Positions 45,513 to 54,743 of a DNA stretch of 64,000 bases are shown here, piece after piece; the first letter of the stretch is position 1; each line of letters starts with the position of its first letter. The translations under genes and the position numbers were made by a program. Source of the DNA: Conchocele bisecta (taxonomy: Eukaryota > Mollusca > Bivalvia > Lucinida > Thyasiridae); contig JAQRGA010000120.1 of assembly GCA_029237695.1 (NCBI GenBank), positions 62,001-126,000 of the forward strand, given 5' to 3'. The notes beneath the pieces were generated by a model that was not told the origin of the DNA, made no database searches, and saw nothing but the letters and a program-made list of their open reading frames with translations.

Positions 45513-45806
45513 ATGGTTCTAGTTAAGTGTGCGTGGTTGAAGACAGGTAGTCACGAGAGGTGTTTTCGCACCGATATTTACGAATATTGCAAACATCACC
45601 GTGCATGGATGCGAAGAGGTTCCGTTTCGCCTCGCCCATGTCGGCATTGTGGGGTAGGGACCAAAGCCGAGTCACTGCTATGTCCACCATGCGGTGGCAC
45701 TCAAGCTACTCATCGAATGGTTAACAGGGGATTACGTGCTCGCAAGTATTATCGTTTAGTAATAATTGAAATCGGAAAGTCAGTTACAAAGATAGAATCG
45801 ATCTAA
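45513..45806 (+). CDS. Small Cys-rich zinc-binding protein
   Basis: 97 codons from the ATG at 45513, three bases inside the TIR boundary; an upstream in-frame start at 45447 would lie within the TIR. The sequence has KCAWLKTGSHERC and YEYCKHH, then CRHCGVGTKAESLLCPPC, a C-x2-C...C-x2-C zinc ribbon. The C-terminus is basic then hydrophobic. Small Cys-rich proteins of this kind occur in Polintons; a role in DNA or RNA binding is a guess. Nearest neighbour is another small plus-strand gene 111 bp on. Confidence 0.55.
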   Translation: MVLVKCAWLKTGSHERCFRTDIYEYCKHHRAWMRRGSVSPRPCRHCGVGTKAESLLCPPCGGTQATHRMVNRGLRARKYYRLVIIEIGKSVTKIESI

Positions 45807-45917
45807 TAAGTCACGGTGTTTCTACAGCATTAAAACACTGTAAAAAACATTATCAAACTAATTTTATAAAATTAGAAAATTGAACAGAAAAAACAAGTAC
45901 CAATATTATTAGAGAAA

Positions 45918-46265
45918 ATGGATAATACAATACAATTGGAATTGAAAGTTTTTAATGGCTGTGTTGAAGAAGTTTACGAAGAATACGGGGGTTATAGTCC
46001 TAATTATAAATTCTATAAAATGAGAACACTAGGCGATATCGAATACATGAAATACCAGCGTAATTTATTACACTCCGATAAAAACGTTGCATTTACAATA
46101 TTATACCGGCAATTATGTCAACTATACAAGAGACAAATACAAACATTAAGACGGATAATGCGTATCGGATATGAAACTAAGGCGTATTATATAAAACTAT
46201 TAAAACCCAACGATTCGTTTACGAATGTACATTTCTACGATATCGCTTATAAATTTATGTTGTAA
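45918..46265 (+). CDS. Unknown small Polinton protein
   Basis: 115 codons, ATG at 45918 in the context AGAAAATGG. Tyr/Lys/Leu-rich, probably helical (residues 55-100: YRQLCQLYKRQIQTLRRIM), no signal peptide or membrane span. Not recognised. AT-rich codons compared with the genes further right. It may be a real early gene because the frame is clean in an AT-rich area. Confidence 0.45.
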   Translation: MDNTIQLELKVFNGCVEEVYEEYGGYSPNYKFYKMRTLGDIEYMKYQRNLLHSDKNVAFTILYRQLCQLYKRQIQTLRRIMRIGYETKAYYIKLLKPNDSFTNVHFYDIAYKFML

Positions 46266-46875
46266 TCACAACACCAAACAGACGACAATGTTCCAATTAC
46301 ACGCGTTATGAAAATGTAAATTAGGTGTCCCACCTTACACGTTATATTAAGTGTCCATTTATAGAGAATTTACACGATTACGTCTTCCGGGATGGAAAAT
46401 AAACACACTGTAATATATATTACACACACGGCTATTTATAGCCTTATCGATGGTATGTAAACGGACTATCGATTTACACAGGTGGTGTACACAGTTTATA
46501 AACACTTAGTGAGGGTTATATAGTTCACGAATTTCCGGGATGGTTCGTTATTTAATTAATTTTAATAAAATTATAAAAATATTTATAATTTAAAGCTGAA
46601 CACCCCCTATTATATAGAAAACATATTAATTAATATAATAAAATAATTAATTAATAATAAATAACAATTTTTTTATTTCACCAGCAAAGTTAAGTTTATA
46701 TACGAGAAATAAACACAGTTCGGTGTCGGGACGCCGGCATTAATATCTCAACAGTGAGATAAGTTTCGCCACATGTACTTCACCCTGGCCGCTCTGCACA
46801 TTATAGCGGATGGAGGTAACGATGAGGTGGGTCCGCGGTATCGGTCCAATGATGGGGTGTGGAGGAGTGTGAGTG
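46266..46875. other. AT-rich intergenic region
   Basis: About 600 bp without a gene between plus-strand small genes and the minus-strand block. TTCCGGGATGG occurs twice (about 46386 and 46530). The AT-rich motif AATTAATTTTAATAAAATTA appears at about 46552, and AATTAATTAATA-type sequence at 46645-46660. Candidate regulatory space; nothing firmer. Confidence 0.45.
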
Positions 46876-46879
46876 TAAC

Positions 46880-47015
46880 ACAACCTTGCTAAGCCGAAAA
46901 AATAAAAAAATAGAAGAAATTTAAGCGAAGGCTTAGCGGGGTGGACCCAGAAGGGTTTTGCTGGCGCGGGTTCGAGCCTCGGTGGAAACTAAAACTTTTT
47001 TTCTTTTTTTTCTTT
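46880..47015 (+). ncRNA. Candidate structured Pol III transcript (tRNA-like boxes)
   Basis: A 12-bp stem pairs CCTTGCTAAGCC (46884-46895) with GGCTTAGCGGGG (46930-46941). TAGCGGGGTGG (46934-46944) resembles a Pol III A box. ACCC-AGAA-GGGT (46945-46956) is a tetraloop hairpin. GGTTCGAGCCT (46969-46979) is a perfect B box with a TTCGAGC loop. T runs at 46996-47015 could terminate Pol III. A full tRNA cloverleaf does not close (acceptor arms do not pair), so this is not an ordinary tRNA. Transcription is inferred. Confidence 0.4.
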
Positions 47016-47101
47016 TTAAATTGTTAATAATTTTCCTAAAATTAATTAATAAATTGTTTACTGCACCAATATAATTAATTTTATAATTTTCTTTAAATTA
47101 A

Positions 47102-47719
47102 TTATATTGGTGCTGTAACATTTCTTCCGACTTTATCTCCAAGTTTTTCCCTAAATTTATCCCAATCAGTACACTCAATTTTGGGCATGGTGGCGCGCGG
47201 CTTGATTCTTATATCATTTTTTAATTGTTCATATCTCCCCATTTCTTCCACCACGGATTCAAACTCTAAATTTGATATTTTCTTATCGGCCAACGCTTTG
47301 GACACCATAACGTCGATGGTATTTTTCTTCGACCTGGCGAGAACAGATATTCTATCATGTTTTCTACATTTTTTCTCGAGTTTTCCACCCGACGCCCTAA
47401 TTACCATACACAACAACACAGAAACAGCCGATACCGCACATAAAATCCCCGCTACAGGAACCGTTATAAAGGTGGATATAGTTGCAGCTGTCCCCGCCCC
47501 ACACAACACAGAAACACTCGCCAGAGCCGTGCTAGATGCTTCAGCCATGTTCACCGCGCGTCTATATTTGTTAGCGTTTCTTTTTCTATTTGTATATTCT
47601 CTAACTAAAATATCCTGCATAGCGACGATATTATTCAACCTAAAATCTGAACTTCTTTCGTTAATTGTACACAGTGTTGATGGAGTGGTATTGACAATTG
47701 GAAGCCGTGATTCGTTCAT
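47102..47719 (-). CDS. Polinton membrane protein with long hydrophobic hairpin
   Basis: 205 codons from the ATG at 47719; a longer frame from 47764 adds a weak N-terminus. An N-terminal Ser/Thr/Asn-rich segment (about 1-45) and a basic region (REYTNRKRNANKYRR) come first. Two adjacent hydrophobic stretches follow (about residues 65-110: SSTALASVSVLCGAG..., VPVAGILCAVSAVSVLLCMVI), then a basic helical C-terminal domain (KKCRKHDRISVLARSKKNTI, ISNLEFESVVEEMGRYEQLKNDIRIKP). A similar two-span protein recurs in animal Polintons as I recall. Role unknown; a virion or egress membrane protein is possible. It starts 26 bp after the fibre-like gene ends. Confidence 0.6.
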   Translation of the reverse strand: MNESRLPIVNTTPSTLCTINERSSDFRLNNIVAMQDILVREYTNRKRNANKYRRAVNMAEASSTALASVSVLCGAGTAATISTFITVPVAGILCAVSAVSVLLCMVIRASGGKLEKKCRKHDRISVLARSKKNTIDVMVSKALADKKISNLEFESVVEEMGRYEQLKNDIRIKPRATMPKIECTDWDKFREKLGDKVGRNVTAPI

Positions 47720-47744
47720 GATTTTCAAATAATATATTAGTATT

Positions 47745-49350
47745 TTACAAAAATATAAGTTCAATTAACAATGAGACAATAGTGGAAGAACTCTCTGGGT
47801 CACCGATTTTCGTAACAAATTTAATAACACTACCTTTGGAAAGTCTAATTCGATCATAACCGGAGAACGAAACCACCGTCGAACTATCTCCAAAGATTTT
47901 AGTGACTCCAAACCCCCGTTCTTCCCCATCTACTACAATATTTATCGCGACCGCGCCCACAGGTTTACCACTAGCATTAACCGAGCAGACCGCCATTTGG
48001 ATAACTTCACCTGCAGCTGTCATAGTGTATCCCCCACATTTATTACTTGCTTTGGCACCGAACGAATATTCATAGTGCCCCTCAACCAATGGGCCCCGCT
48101 TCTCAGCCGAAAATAAACTGTTATGGCACGTTTTATTGCGTTTTCATTGTTGTTCGCACTATTCCGGCAAGCGCAATGTTTGCGTTATATGCCTCAGTAC
48201 GAATCTTATAAGAGGCCTCCTCAAGAGCTTTGGTCGCGGCTATACGATCATGTTTCAGTTTATCGGAAACTTCGGTTATCTTTCCGTCTAGTTCGGTAAG
48301 TGCCGCTTCTCTGCTGAGAGAGTCCTCTAAGCGCAACGCATCATAAGCCTCCGTAATGGTCGCCTGGTGGCCTTCTAGGGCTCTTTCAACACCCAACCGG
48401 GCCTCTTTTTGAAATTCGGTCATTTTCCCGTCTAGTTCAGCAACCGCCGCTTCTCTGATGAGAGAGTCCTCTGAGCGCAACGCATCATAAGCCTTCGCAA
48501 GGGCTGCCTGGTGGTCTTCTCGGGCTTTCACAACACCCGACCGGGCCTCTTTTTGAAATTCGGTTATTTTCCCGTCTAGTTCAGCAACCGCCGCTTCTCT
48601 GAGAGAGTCGTCTGAGCGCAACACCCTATAAGCCTCCGTAAGGTCCGCCTGGTGGTCTTCTCGGGCTTTCTCAATACCCGTTCGGACCCCCTCAACCCCC
48701 AACCGGGCCTCTTTTCGAAATTATTTTTTCGTCTAGTTCAGTAAGTGCCGCTTCTCTATTGAGAGAGTCCTCTGAGCGCAACGCCCCATAAGCCTCCGCA
48801 ATAGCCTCCTTATGGTCTTCTCGGACCCCCTCAACCCCCGACCTGGTCTCTTTCAGAAATTCGGCTATTTTTCCGTCGAGTTCAGTAAGTGTCGCTTCTT
48901 TGCTGAGAGAGTCCTCTAAGCGCAACGCATCATAAGCCTGCGCAATGGCCTCCGCAAGGTTCGCCTGGTGGTCTTCTCGGACTTTATCAATACCCGACCG
49001 GGTCTCTTTTCGAAATTTGGTTATTTTCCCGTCTAGTTCGGTAAGTGTCGCTTCTTTGCTGAGAGAGTCCTTTAAGAGCAACGCATCATAAGCCTCCGTA
49101 AGGTCCGCCTGGTGGTCTTCTCGGATTTTATCAATCCCCAACCGGGCCTCTTTTCGAAATTTGGTTATTTTTTCACCTAGTTCGTTTAGTTCCGTATGCG
49201 TTGTGATAGTAGACTCTTGTGAATCTCGTCCGTGGCCACCGATATAGTTCTATTGATCAAGGCCCTTGTTTTTTGGGTAGTTAAAAAGTCGGCCAAATTC
49301 TTTGAATTTGTCACCCAATCGGAAGAACTACCTGGTCCGTATATACTCAT
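47745..49350 (-). pseudogene. Fibre-like protein: coiled-coil shaft repeats plus beta-rich head, frameshifted
   Basis: Reading from an ATG at 49350 (MSIYGPGSSSDWV...), the gene changes frame at least three times: between N-terminus and shaft (about 49190-49215), within the shaft (about 48692-48702), and between shaft and head (about 48090-48145). The shaft has about six ~48-residue repeats with REDHQADLTEAYDAL...LTELDGKITEF, strongly heptad-like and predicted coiled coil. The last ~120 codons (GHYEYSFGAKASNK...VVSLLIELIFL) look like a compact beta-sandwich head. Shaft plus knob suggests a trimeric spike comparable in layout to adenovirus fibre; that role is inference. Some or all frameshifts could be assembly errors in repetitive DNA. 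Confidence 0.55.
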
Positions 49351-49417
49351 TTTCAATAATGTTGATAATATATATTACGAACATGCGTTTAATTGTAAAT
49401 AATTTTCTTAAAATTAA
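49351..49417. promoter_or_regulatory. AT-rich gene-boundary motif
   Basis: Contains AATTTTCTTAAAATTAATTA (about 49403-49422), the recurrent boundary motif of this element, between the minor capsid candidate and the fibre-like gene. Confidence 0.4.
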
Positions 49418-50116
49418 TTAATTTGAAATTTCTAGGACGACCGAAATCGGGTAATCGTTCTTCAACTCTCGCCCTTTATCATCAAGAATAGAAATCTTCA
49501 ACTCGTGGATGTGTCCCGATTCCAAAACTTTCATCTCGGGGTGTGGGAAGTCTAAGGTCAGGGTCTCACCAAAGAAACAGTCGCTGGCGGGCACGGTTTT
49601 CAGTAATGTGCTGGGAGTGCCGTCTACCGTGTTGTACGATGTGTTCACCCGATCCAGGTGCACTCCGAGAGTTTTTGTGAAGGCAAAGTTTACTGGGGTC
49701 ATCCCCGTGATCGACCCCACAACAAACCGTTCACCCTCGTCGTAAGGGGGTGAACGGTTTAATCTTAACATTGAGGCCAACCCCGTGGTGATATCTAATT
49801 TTTTATAAACGTACAATGTCGCAAACCCCGTGGCTTTTTCGATTTCGAGAGCGGCTAAACCAGGAATCTTCTCCGCTATTAAAGCTTGGACATCTCCGAA
49901 ACCCCAAAGGCCAGGACTTAATGTGGCAGTTGAATGAATAGGGTCGTCTAAATCTAAAGGATCTATGACTCTGATATACTCGTACGTTTCAACGTTTTTC
50001 CACCCGACCGTGAACGTGATTGATCTAAGGCCTACCCGGCGTTGTCCGCAGCAGTTGTCTATTAATTTTTGAAGTTCACAACTCCCTTTTTGAACATTAG
50101 TGATAGTAGCAAACAT
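49418..50116 (-). CDS. Minor capsid (penton-type, single jelly roll) candidate
   Basis: 232 codons from ATG 50116. Begins MFATITNVQKGSCELQKLID and contains VGLRSITFTVGW, PGLWGFGDVQALIAEKIPG, FAFTKTLGVHLDRVNTSYN and the C-terminal ELKNDYPISVVLEI. Length (~230-250), beta-strand alternation and position fit the Polinton minor capsid protein that forms vertices. Assignment is by recall of family features, not by search. Frame intact. It diverges from the plus-strand gene at 50131 with only 14 bp between the two start codons, so they probably share a bidirectional promoter or are transcribed from more distant ones. Confidence 0.6.
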   Translation of the reverse strand: MFATITNVQKGSCELQKLIDNCCGQRRVGLRSITFTVGWKNVETYEYIRVIDPLDLDDPIHSTATLSPGLWGFGDVQALIAEKIPGLAALEIEKATGFATLYVYKKLDITTGLASMLRLNRSPPYDEGERFVVGSITGMTPVNFAFTKTLGVHLDRVNTSYNTVDGTPSTLLKTVPASDCFFGETLTLDFPHPEMKVLESGHIHELKISILDDKGRELKNDYPISVVLEISN

Positions 50117-50130
50117 AATAATATCTTTCA

Positions 50131-51561
50131 ATGGATACAAAAGCATTTAGCTTTAACTCTAATGCAAAGTACGCGGTCGGTGGTAAATACACGCAAAAAG
50201 AAGTTGTTAACCGCCTTGTACACCCAACCGTAACTGTTAGACCGGACAGTGGCTTTGCCACCAATTTCCGTAACATCTTTGAACAATATAGGCTGCCCAA
50301 GATTACTACGATGGAGGCAGTAAACTGGTGGAAAGCAACACCGATGCAGTTTTGGCAGAACCAAATAAATTTCGCTGTATGGTGCGCAACAGCCGGGTGT
50401 GGAGTTTCACATAAAGACCATCTGACATCCAAGAATGTCATGCTCCGAAGTGTCTACAACTTTCACGCGTATTATACTATTAGGAGGATTCTCAAAGAAC
50501 TAGTTATTTCACTACCTCAAGACGACGCCTGGGATCCCATTTCCAACGCATACGACCGTATGGCGTTTGAAAGACTGTGTAACGAATTTAACGTTTCAAA
50601 AGACGCGGACTGGAGACAGAAAGCATTTCCTACCACCACCGGCCTCGGGGACGTTCTCATTCGGGGCCAGTCCGGGAATTGGACGCAGACTGATTTTAGA
50701 CACGATCACTCCGGTGACCACATCGTCAGTCGGAACGCCGGGAATTTTGACCCCGCGACTATGACTTTCGGGCCGGAAGGAATGTCTGGAGGTCGGCACT
50801 GCGGCGTGTTTTCTTGTAAAATGTTACCTCCGAAACGGGCTCACGTAGATTACATACAGCAGGCTGCTGAGGTTCAGAACGCGTGGGGTACATTTATATT
50901 AGATAAGGGTCTAGGGTTCACGCAAGCCGGGGTTACTCGCGTCAACGACTCCATTCGCACGTACGTCTGGGCCATCCTCGGCGCACAGAAGCAAACTCGC
51001 AGTTCTATACTGGGCACGGGAACGGCGTTTGATGCACAAAAACAATTCTTGGCACTTGTAGAGGACGCCATCTCAGCTAGGGTGGATCTGGAGAAGGCGA
51101 TCCAGAATTATCAAGACGTTTTGCAGAATGCCAGCACTCCAGTAGACTATGTATTTGGAATAGGTCTTTATATGGCGCCGAGCAATATGATACTACGAGA
51201 CGACCCGGTTTGACGGTTAACAATAATCAGATCGTAATCGCCACCGCCAATCAAAAAATCGGCCACAACGGTAACGTGAACACGGATATCATCAAACGCA
51301 CCCCCAACATGATCGGGTTCAACAGTGTTGTAAGTGGAACCGATTTCATAAAACGCCCAAAACACAAAATGGATAACATCCTCAACACAATCGAACCCAG
51401 TACCCCCAATTAGTAAATTGGATGCACCATCGAGTTCCCCCAATCCAATCATCAACAATGTTGAAACACCAATCGAGATTGGAAGCACAACACACGAGGA
51501 GGAGAAATTAGCGCTCGTCGTCGCCCTCGTGCCGATCGGACTATTTACGCTTTGGTTTTAG
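50131..51561 (+). pseudogene. Conserved Polinton structural candidate with C-terminal membrane anchor
   Basis: The first 360 codons (50131-51213) are intact: NWWKATPMQFWQNQINFAVW, HKDHLTSKN, RSVYNFHAYYTIRRILKEL, then SIRTYVWAILGAQKQTRSS and VDYVFGIGLYMAPSNM. The frame changes near 51205 and continues to 51413, where a stop occurs; a final stretch to a TAG at 51559-51561 encodes a hydrophobic anchor (LALVVALVPIGLFTLWF). I recall this protein as widely conserved among invertebrate Polintons, with no assigned function. The anchor suggests a membrane-bound or virion-membrane role. It overlaps the 3' end of the opposing gene by 21 bp. Confidence 0.6.
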
Positions 51562-52924
51562 GAACTCTCTGGCGAAGAATAGTAGGAGACCGGCGATTGC
51601 CACGATTAAAGCCCAAGCATTCTTGGCGAGCCATGCGACCGTTTTGATAATATAGATAACAAGAAGGAGAGGAGACCTCCTATCAACCCAGGCAGCGCGG
51701 CAGCCACCTTTCCTGCTAATTTAGCCAGGAGACTGGCGAGGGCTTTTAGTTGTTTTTTTACCCACTCCTTGGCTCCGCCGGATGGCGCTGGTGCTGGTGC
51801 GGGTGCTGGTGCTGGTGCTGGTGCTGGTGCGGCACCAGCATTGACAGCTACAAATAGAGACGATATAGATAGAATTAGGGTCGATATAATCATGCTGAAA
51901 GCTGCGATGATGGTTACTATCGTAACGCCCTTCTCTCTAAACAGAGTGTGAAGACGCTCACCGAGTGTCGTGTCCTCGTGCAGGACCCTCGAGATTGTTT
52001 CGCGGCTCCGACTTAATTGGCCGAAAGCGTCTCACGGTTATCGAAGCAGCCTCCAAGCGAGCTTCTCTTTCGTCCCGCAACGACCGCAGGAGTTTGTTAA
52101 TCTCTCTCGGAAGAATCTACTCCTATCCCACGGATTTCCCCAAGTTTTCTTTCTTCTAGTGCGATATGTTTGTCCAGCGCCGTGAGTTTGGAGAGGTTAT
52201 TGACCAGTTCGCCCCCGAGTTGTTTGCAGAGCCTTATCGAGTCCCACGAGTTCGCGAAGAGGTAATGGTGGGTCATATTTCGTGCCGTTCATTTCGTTGA
52301 CCGTGGTTTCAATTGTGTGAATACCGTCGGTGGCTATACGAGGGACATCGCTGAGCTCGCTCATTTCTATAGCGGCGGCCGTCTTCGCCAGCGTTTCGTC
52401 GGTAGACTGTAGGGTTTTTACCATTTGTTGAGGCAGCTGCGACCGATCATCGATCACTCCGAGAGCTCGAGCGAGGGATACTCCATATCGGTTCAAGGAA
52501 GAGGCCCCGAGGAACCGGGTCGGGTCGTTCTTGTACGTCAGCAACTTCCAGCTCTTGCCCCATTTAACCCACATGTCTCCTCTTTTAGTGCTGCGGAACT
52601 CCAACGTGGCATTGATGCCGTGTTTAGACACCTCACTCTCCCACCGTTTCACCGGAGAATCCGTTTCCTTGAGAGGCGCCAGCTCATCCTTGGAGATCCC
52701 CGCAGGAATCTCGTCACCCCACGCCCATGCCGGAGTTTCGGGTGGGGCCTCCCACATAGGGACACCAGCAGATGAAGTTCCTGGTGCGTCTGGACTAAAC
52801 AAAGATGAGCCTGGATTAACCAAAGGTGTATTTTGGGGTGCTGGCGTCTCTATGAAGGTCGTATCGTCATAGTTATCGATGTCATCATCGATGTCATCAT
52901 CATCGCGGAAATCGTCTCAGCCAT
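51541..52924 (-). pseudogene. Large structural candidate with amphipathic and membrane segments, frameshifted
   Basis: From an ATG at 52924: an Asp-rich start, then a main frame (52823-52197) with Pro/Ser-rich segment, MWVKWGKSWKLLTY and RELVGLDKALQT. A helical Arg/Glu-rich stretch follows in other frames (about 52190-51970). A frame to 51606 comes next, with a hydrophobic span (MIISTLILSISSLFVAVNA), an (AP)n linker and an amphipathic region (GAKEWVKKQLKALASLLAKL, LPGLIGGLLSFLLS). The last span, WALIVAIAGLLLFF, and a basic KPKRK tail end at 51541. The amphipathic helix recalls membrane-acting capsid-lining proteins such as adenovirus VI, an analogy only. Several frameshifts. Confidence 0.5.
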
Positions 52925-52998
52925 CTTTATAATTTTCTTAAAAATTAATTATGTATTAAAGACAAGACCATACGGGTTTAATATAGTTTCACTAAAGT
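52925..52998. promoter_or_regulatory. Divergent intergenic region with AT boundary motif
   Basis: Contains AATTTTCTTAAAAATTAATT at about 52932-52951, between the minus-strand structural candidate and the capsid remnant. Confidence 0.4.
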
Positions 52999-53777
52999 AT
53001 GTCTTCGAGTCAATACGGTCGCAAACTCAATCCATACCGCAGACTGCATGAGCTCCTCGGGGCAAAAGGCGTGAGACAGAGTGTCGTTATTACGAACAAC
53101 CCATCGACGATCGACCAGAACCAACAGCTCTTGGTCTGTTTCCACAACCTCGGAGCTAACGACGTCATTGTGCCGGGGACTGTTCGCCTCGCTTTCACTA
53201 TTTCGCTGACGTCGACGGACGAGAACCGAACCATCGTTCAGAACCTGGGTCGCGCCATAGTCAAGAAGACCATGATAAAGATTTCTGGTAATGAGGTGAT
53301 GTCGATCGATGACAGCGACGTCTACCATTGTTATCAGGACCTATGGATGACGGCGCAAGAGCGCTAAAACGCTGTCTATCAGGGTATTGACACCAGCAAA
53401 AATAAGAACGCAACCAAACTTAGAATCGGGGCTGCTAACAAGGCAGATAACAATGGGACGAAGTAAGAAAGCAGTTTGCTGCCGGCTCTAAGTGCTCTCC
53501 GGAGGTTGCTGCGGTTGCCAAAGACCTACAGTCTCGGCCGTCTCCCTCGCGGAGTTCCTGAATACCAAATACGCGTTATGGCTAGACATGCGAGCCAGCG
53601 ACGACGACCAAATACACGGCAGCGGACGCCAAGTTGAGAACGCGAGCAAGCGAGGGTGTGACGATCCAGATAACCAAAGAGGCGGACGGAGCCGGGCCAT
53701 TGAACGTGTACTTATATATAATTACAGACGCACAACTCAACATCGAAGATGGCCGATACGTCTCAGCACTCTACTAA
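52999..53777 (+). pseudogene. Major capsid protein remnant (ends kept, middle deleted)
   Basis: The first 122 codons (from ATG 52999) resemble the start of the Polinton double jelly-roll major capsid: NPYRRLHELLGAKG, NQQLLVCFHNLGANDVIVPG, ENRTIVQNLGRAIVKKT, GNEVMSIDDSD. A TAA at 53365-53367 interrupts, and recognisable sequence continues in the same frame to about 53460. From about 53464 to the stop at 53775-53777 the sequence matches the C-terminal end of such proteins (KYALWLDMRASDDDQIHGSG), with further frameshifts. Total span is 779 bp, whereas these proteins usually have around 600 residues, so most of the two jelly rolls is missing. No functional capsid could come from this copy. Confidence 0.65.
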
Positions 53778-53784
53778 ATCTAAC

Positions 53785-53857
53785 GATTTATTAATTAATT
53801 TTAAGAAAATTAGCAATCATTCTAACGATTTATTAATTAATAAAGAAAATTAGCAAT
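53785..53857. repeat. Duplicated AT-rich boundary motif
   Basis: TCTAACGATTTATTAATTAA...AAGAAAATTAGCAATCA occurs twice in tandem (about 53779-53818 and 53821-53858) between capsid remnant and ATPase. It duplicates the boundary motif and the presumed start region of the ATPase gene, whose ATG I cannot find. Confidence 0.6.
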
Positions 53858-54465
53858 CAATACCAATTCACGATTGGAGATGCCCACTCTGCCATAATAT
53901 GTGGGCAGACAGGATGTGGAAAAACGGTTTTCATCCTAGACTTGCTCGAGGGCTCCTACCGCGATGCATTTCGTCACATTGTGATCCTGTGTCCCACTGT
54001 GCGGCACAACGATACTTATCAGCGGCGCCCGTGGATATGGACCGACCCTGAGGTATACGTTATTGACCCCGGTGATAGGCTTCACGATTGGTTGCGTGGT
54101 TTATACCAAAAATTCCAGGGTGAGCCCACCCTATACGTGATTGACGATTGCTCGGCCAAGGCGGCGATGACCAAAAAGAAGGACATGCTCTCCGAGCTCG
54201 CATTTTCTGGCCGCCATGCTAGGAAAAGCGTATGGATATCCACTCAAAAGTACAACGCCGTCCTCAAGGATCTGCGCGAGCAAACGAAATGGGTCGCGAT
54301 CTTTCACTGCAAGGACCGAGACTCATTCGATGACTGTCTTCGAGAGAATGACTTATCCCAACGCGCGAGGAGCGCCTGGAGGTTCGACAGATGCTTTCGG
54401 AAACTAAGCACGCCAAGCTTTTGCTAAAGACTGATCAACCAACTGCTTACGAAGTTATCAATTAA
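53858..54465 (+). pseudogene. Packaging ATPase (A32/FtsK-HerA type), start unclear, late frameshift
   Basis: DNA-packaging ATPase of Polintons. Walker A GQTGCGKT is at 53903-53926, about 15 codons from the start of the recognisable protein; Walker B is TLYVIDDC near residue 90. The segment SVWISTQKYNAVLKDLREQ follows, with a likely sensor polar residue. The main frame runs to about 54370. The natural C-terminus (LLKTDQPTAYEVIN, ending TAA 54463-54465) is in another frame, so one frameshift lies near 54340-54380. No ATG is seen upstream: the duplicated AT-rich block abuts the coding start. It follows the capsid remnant in the same direction, as usual. Confidence 0.8.
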
Positions 54466-54630
54466 TTTTATAATTAATTAGCAATTACTTAACGCTCGTT
54501 AGTAATTGCCGAGTAAATGCTTAACAATGCTTAGCAATTGCTGAACAAATGCTGAACAATGCTGAACAAATGCTTAACAAATGTTGAACAAATGCTGAAC
54601 AATGGTTAACAATGTTAACAATTTGGTGCT
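54466..54630. repeat. Short direct repeats, AACAAATGCTGA type
   Basis: About a dozen 10-12-bp degenerate copies of TGCTGAACAAA / TGCTTAACAAT, with TTAGCAATT variants, lie between the ATPase and the next gene. They overlap the first upstream ATG of the following frame (54612). No gene. Confidence 0.7.
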
Positions 54631-54743
54631 CCGCTGCGAGCTTTGTTGCGAGCATAATGGTGATCATAAGTATCGGGTGGTGCGCTTGGCAATATGTTAA
54701 AGTGATGAGACTTGTTAGAATAGTTAAATTAATTTTAAGAAAA

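Noticed and set aside
46925..46995. A canonical tRNA gene inside the Polinton
   Set aside because: A and B boxes are good, but the acceptor arms do not pair and the T stem has a mismatch; kept only as a tRNA-like RNA candidate.
50131..51213. The 360-codon Polinton protein as the major capsid
   Set aside because: The capsid-type N- and C-terminal motifs are found at 52999-53777 instead, and this protein ends in a membrane anchor.
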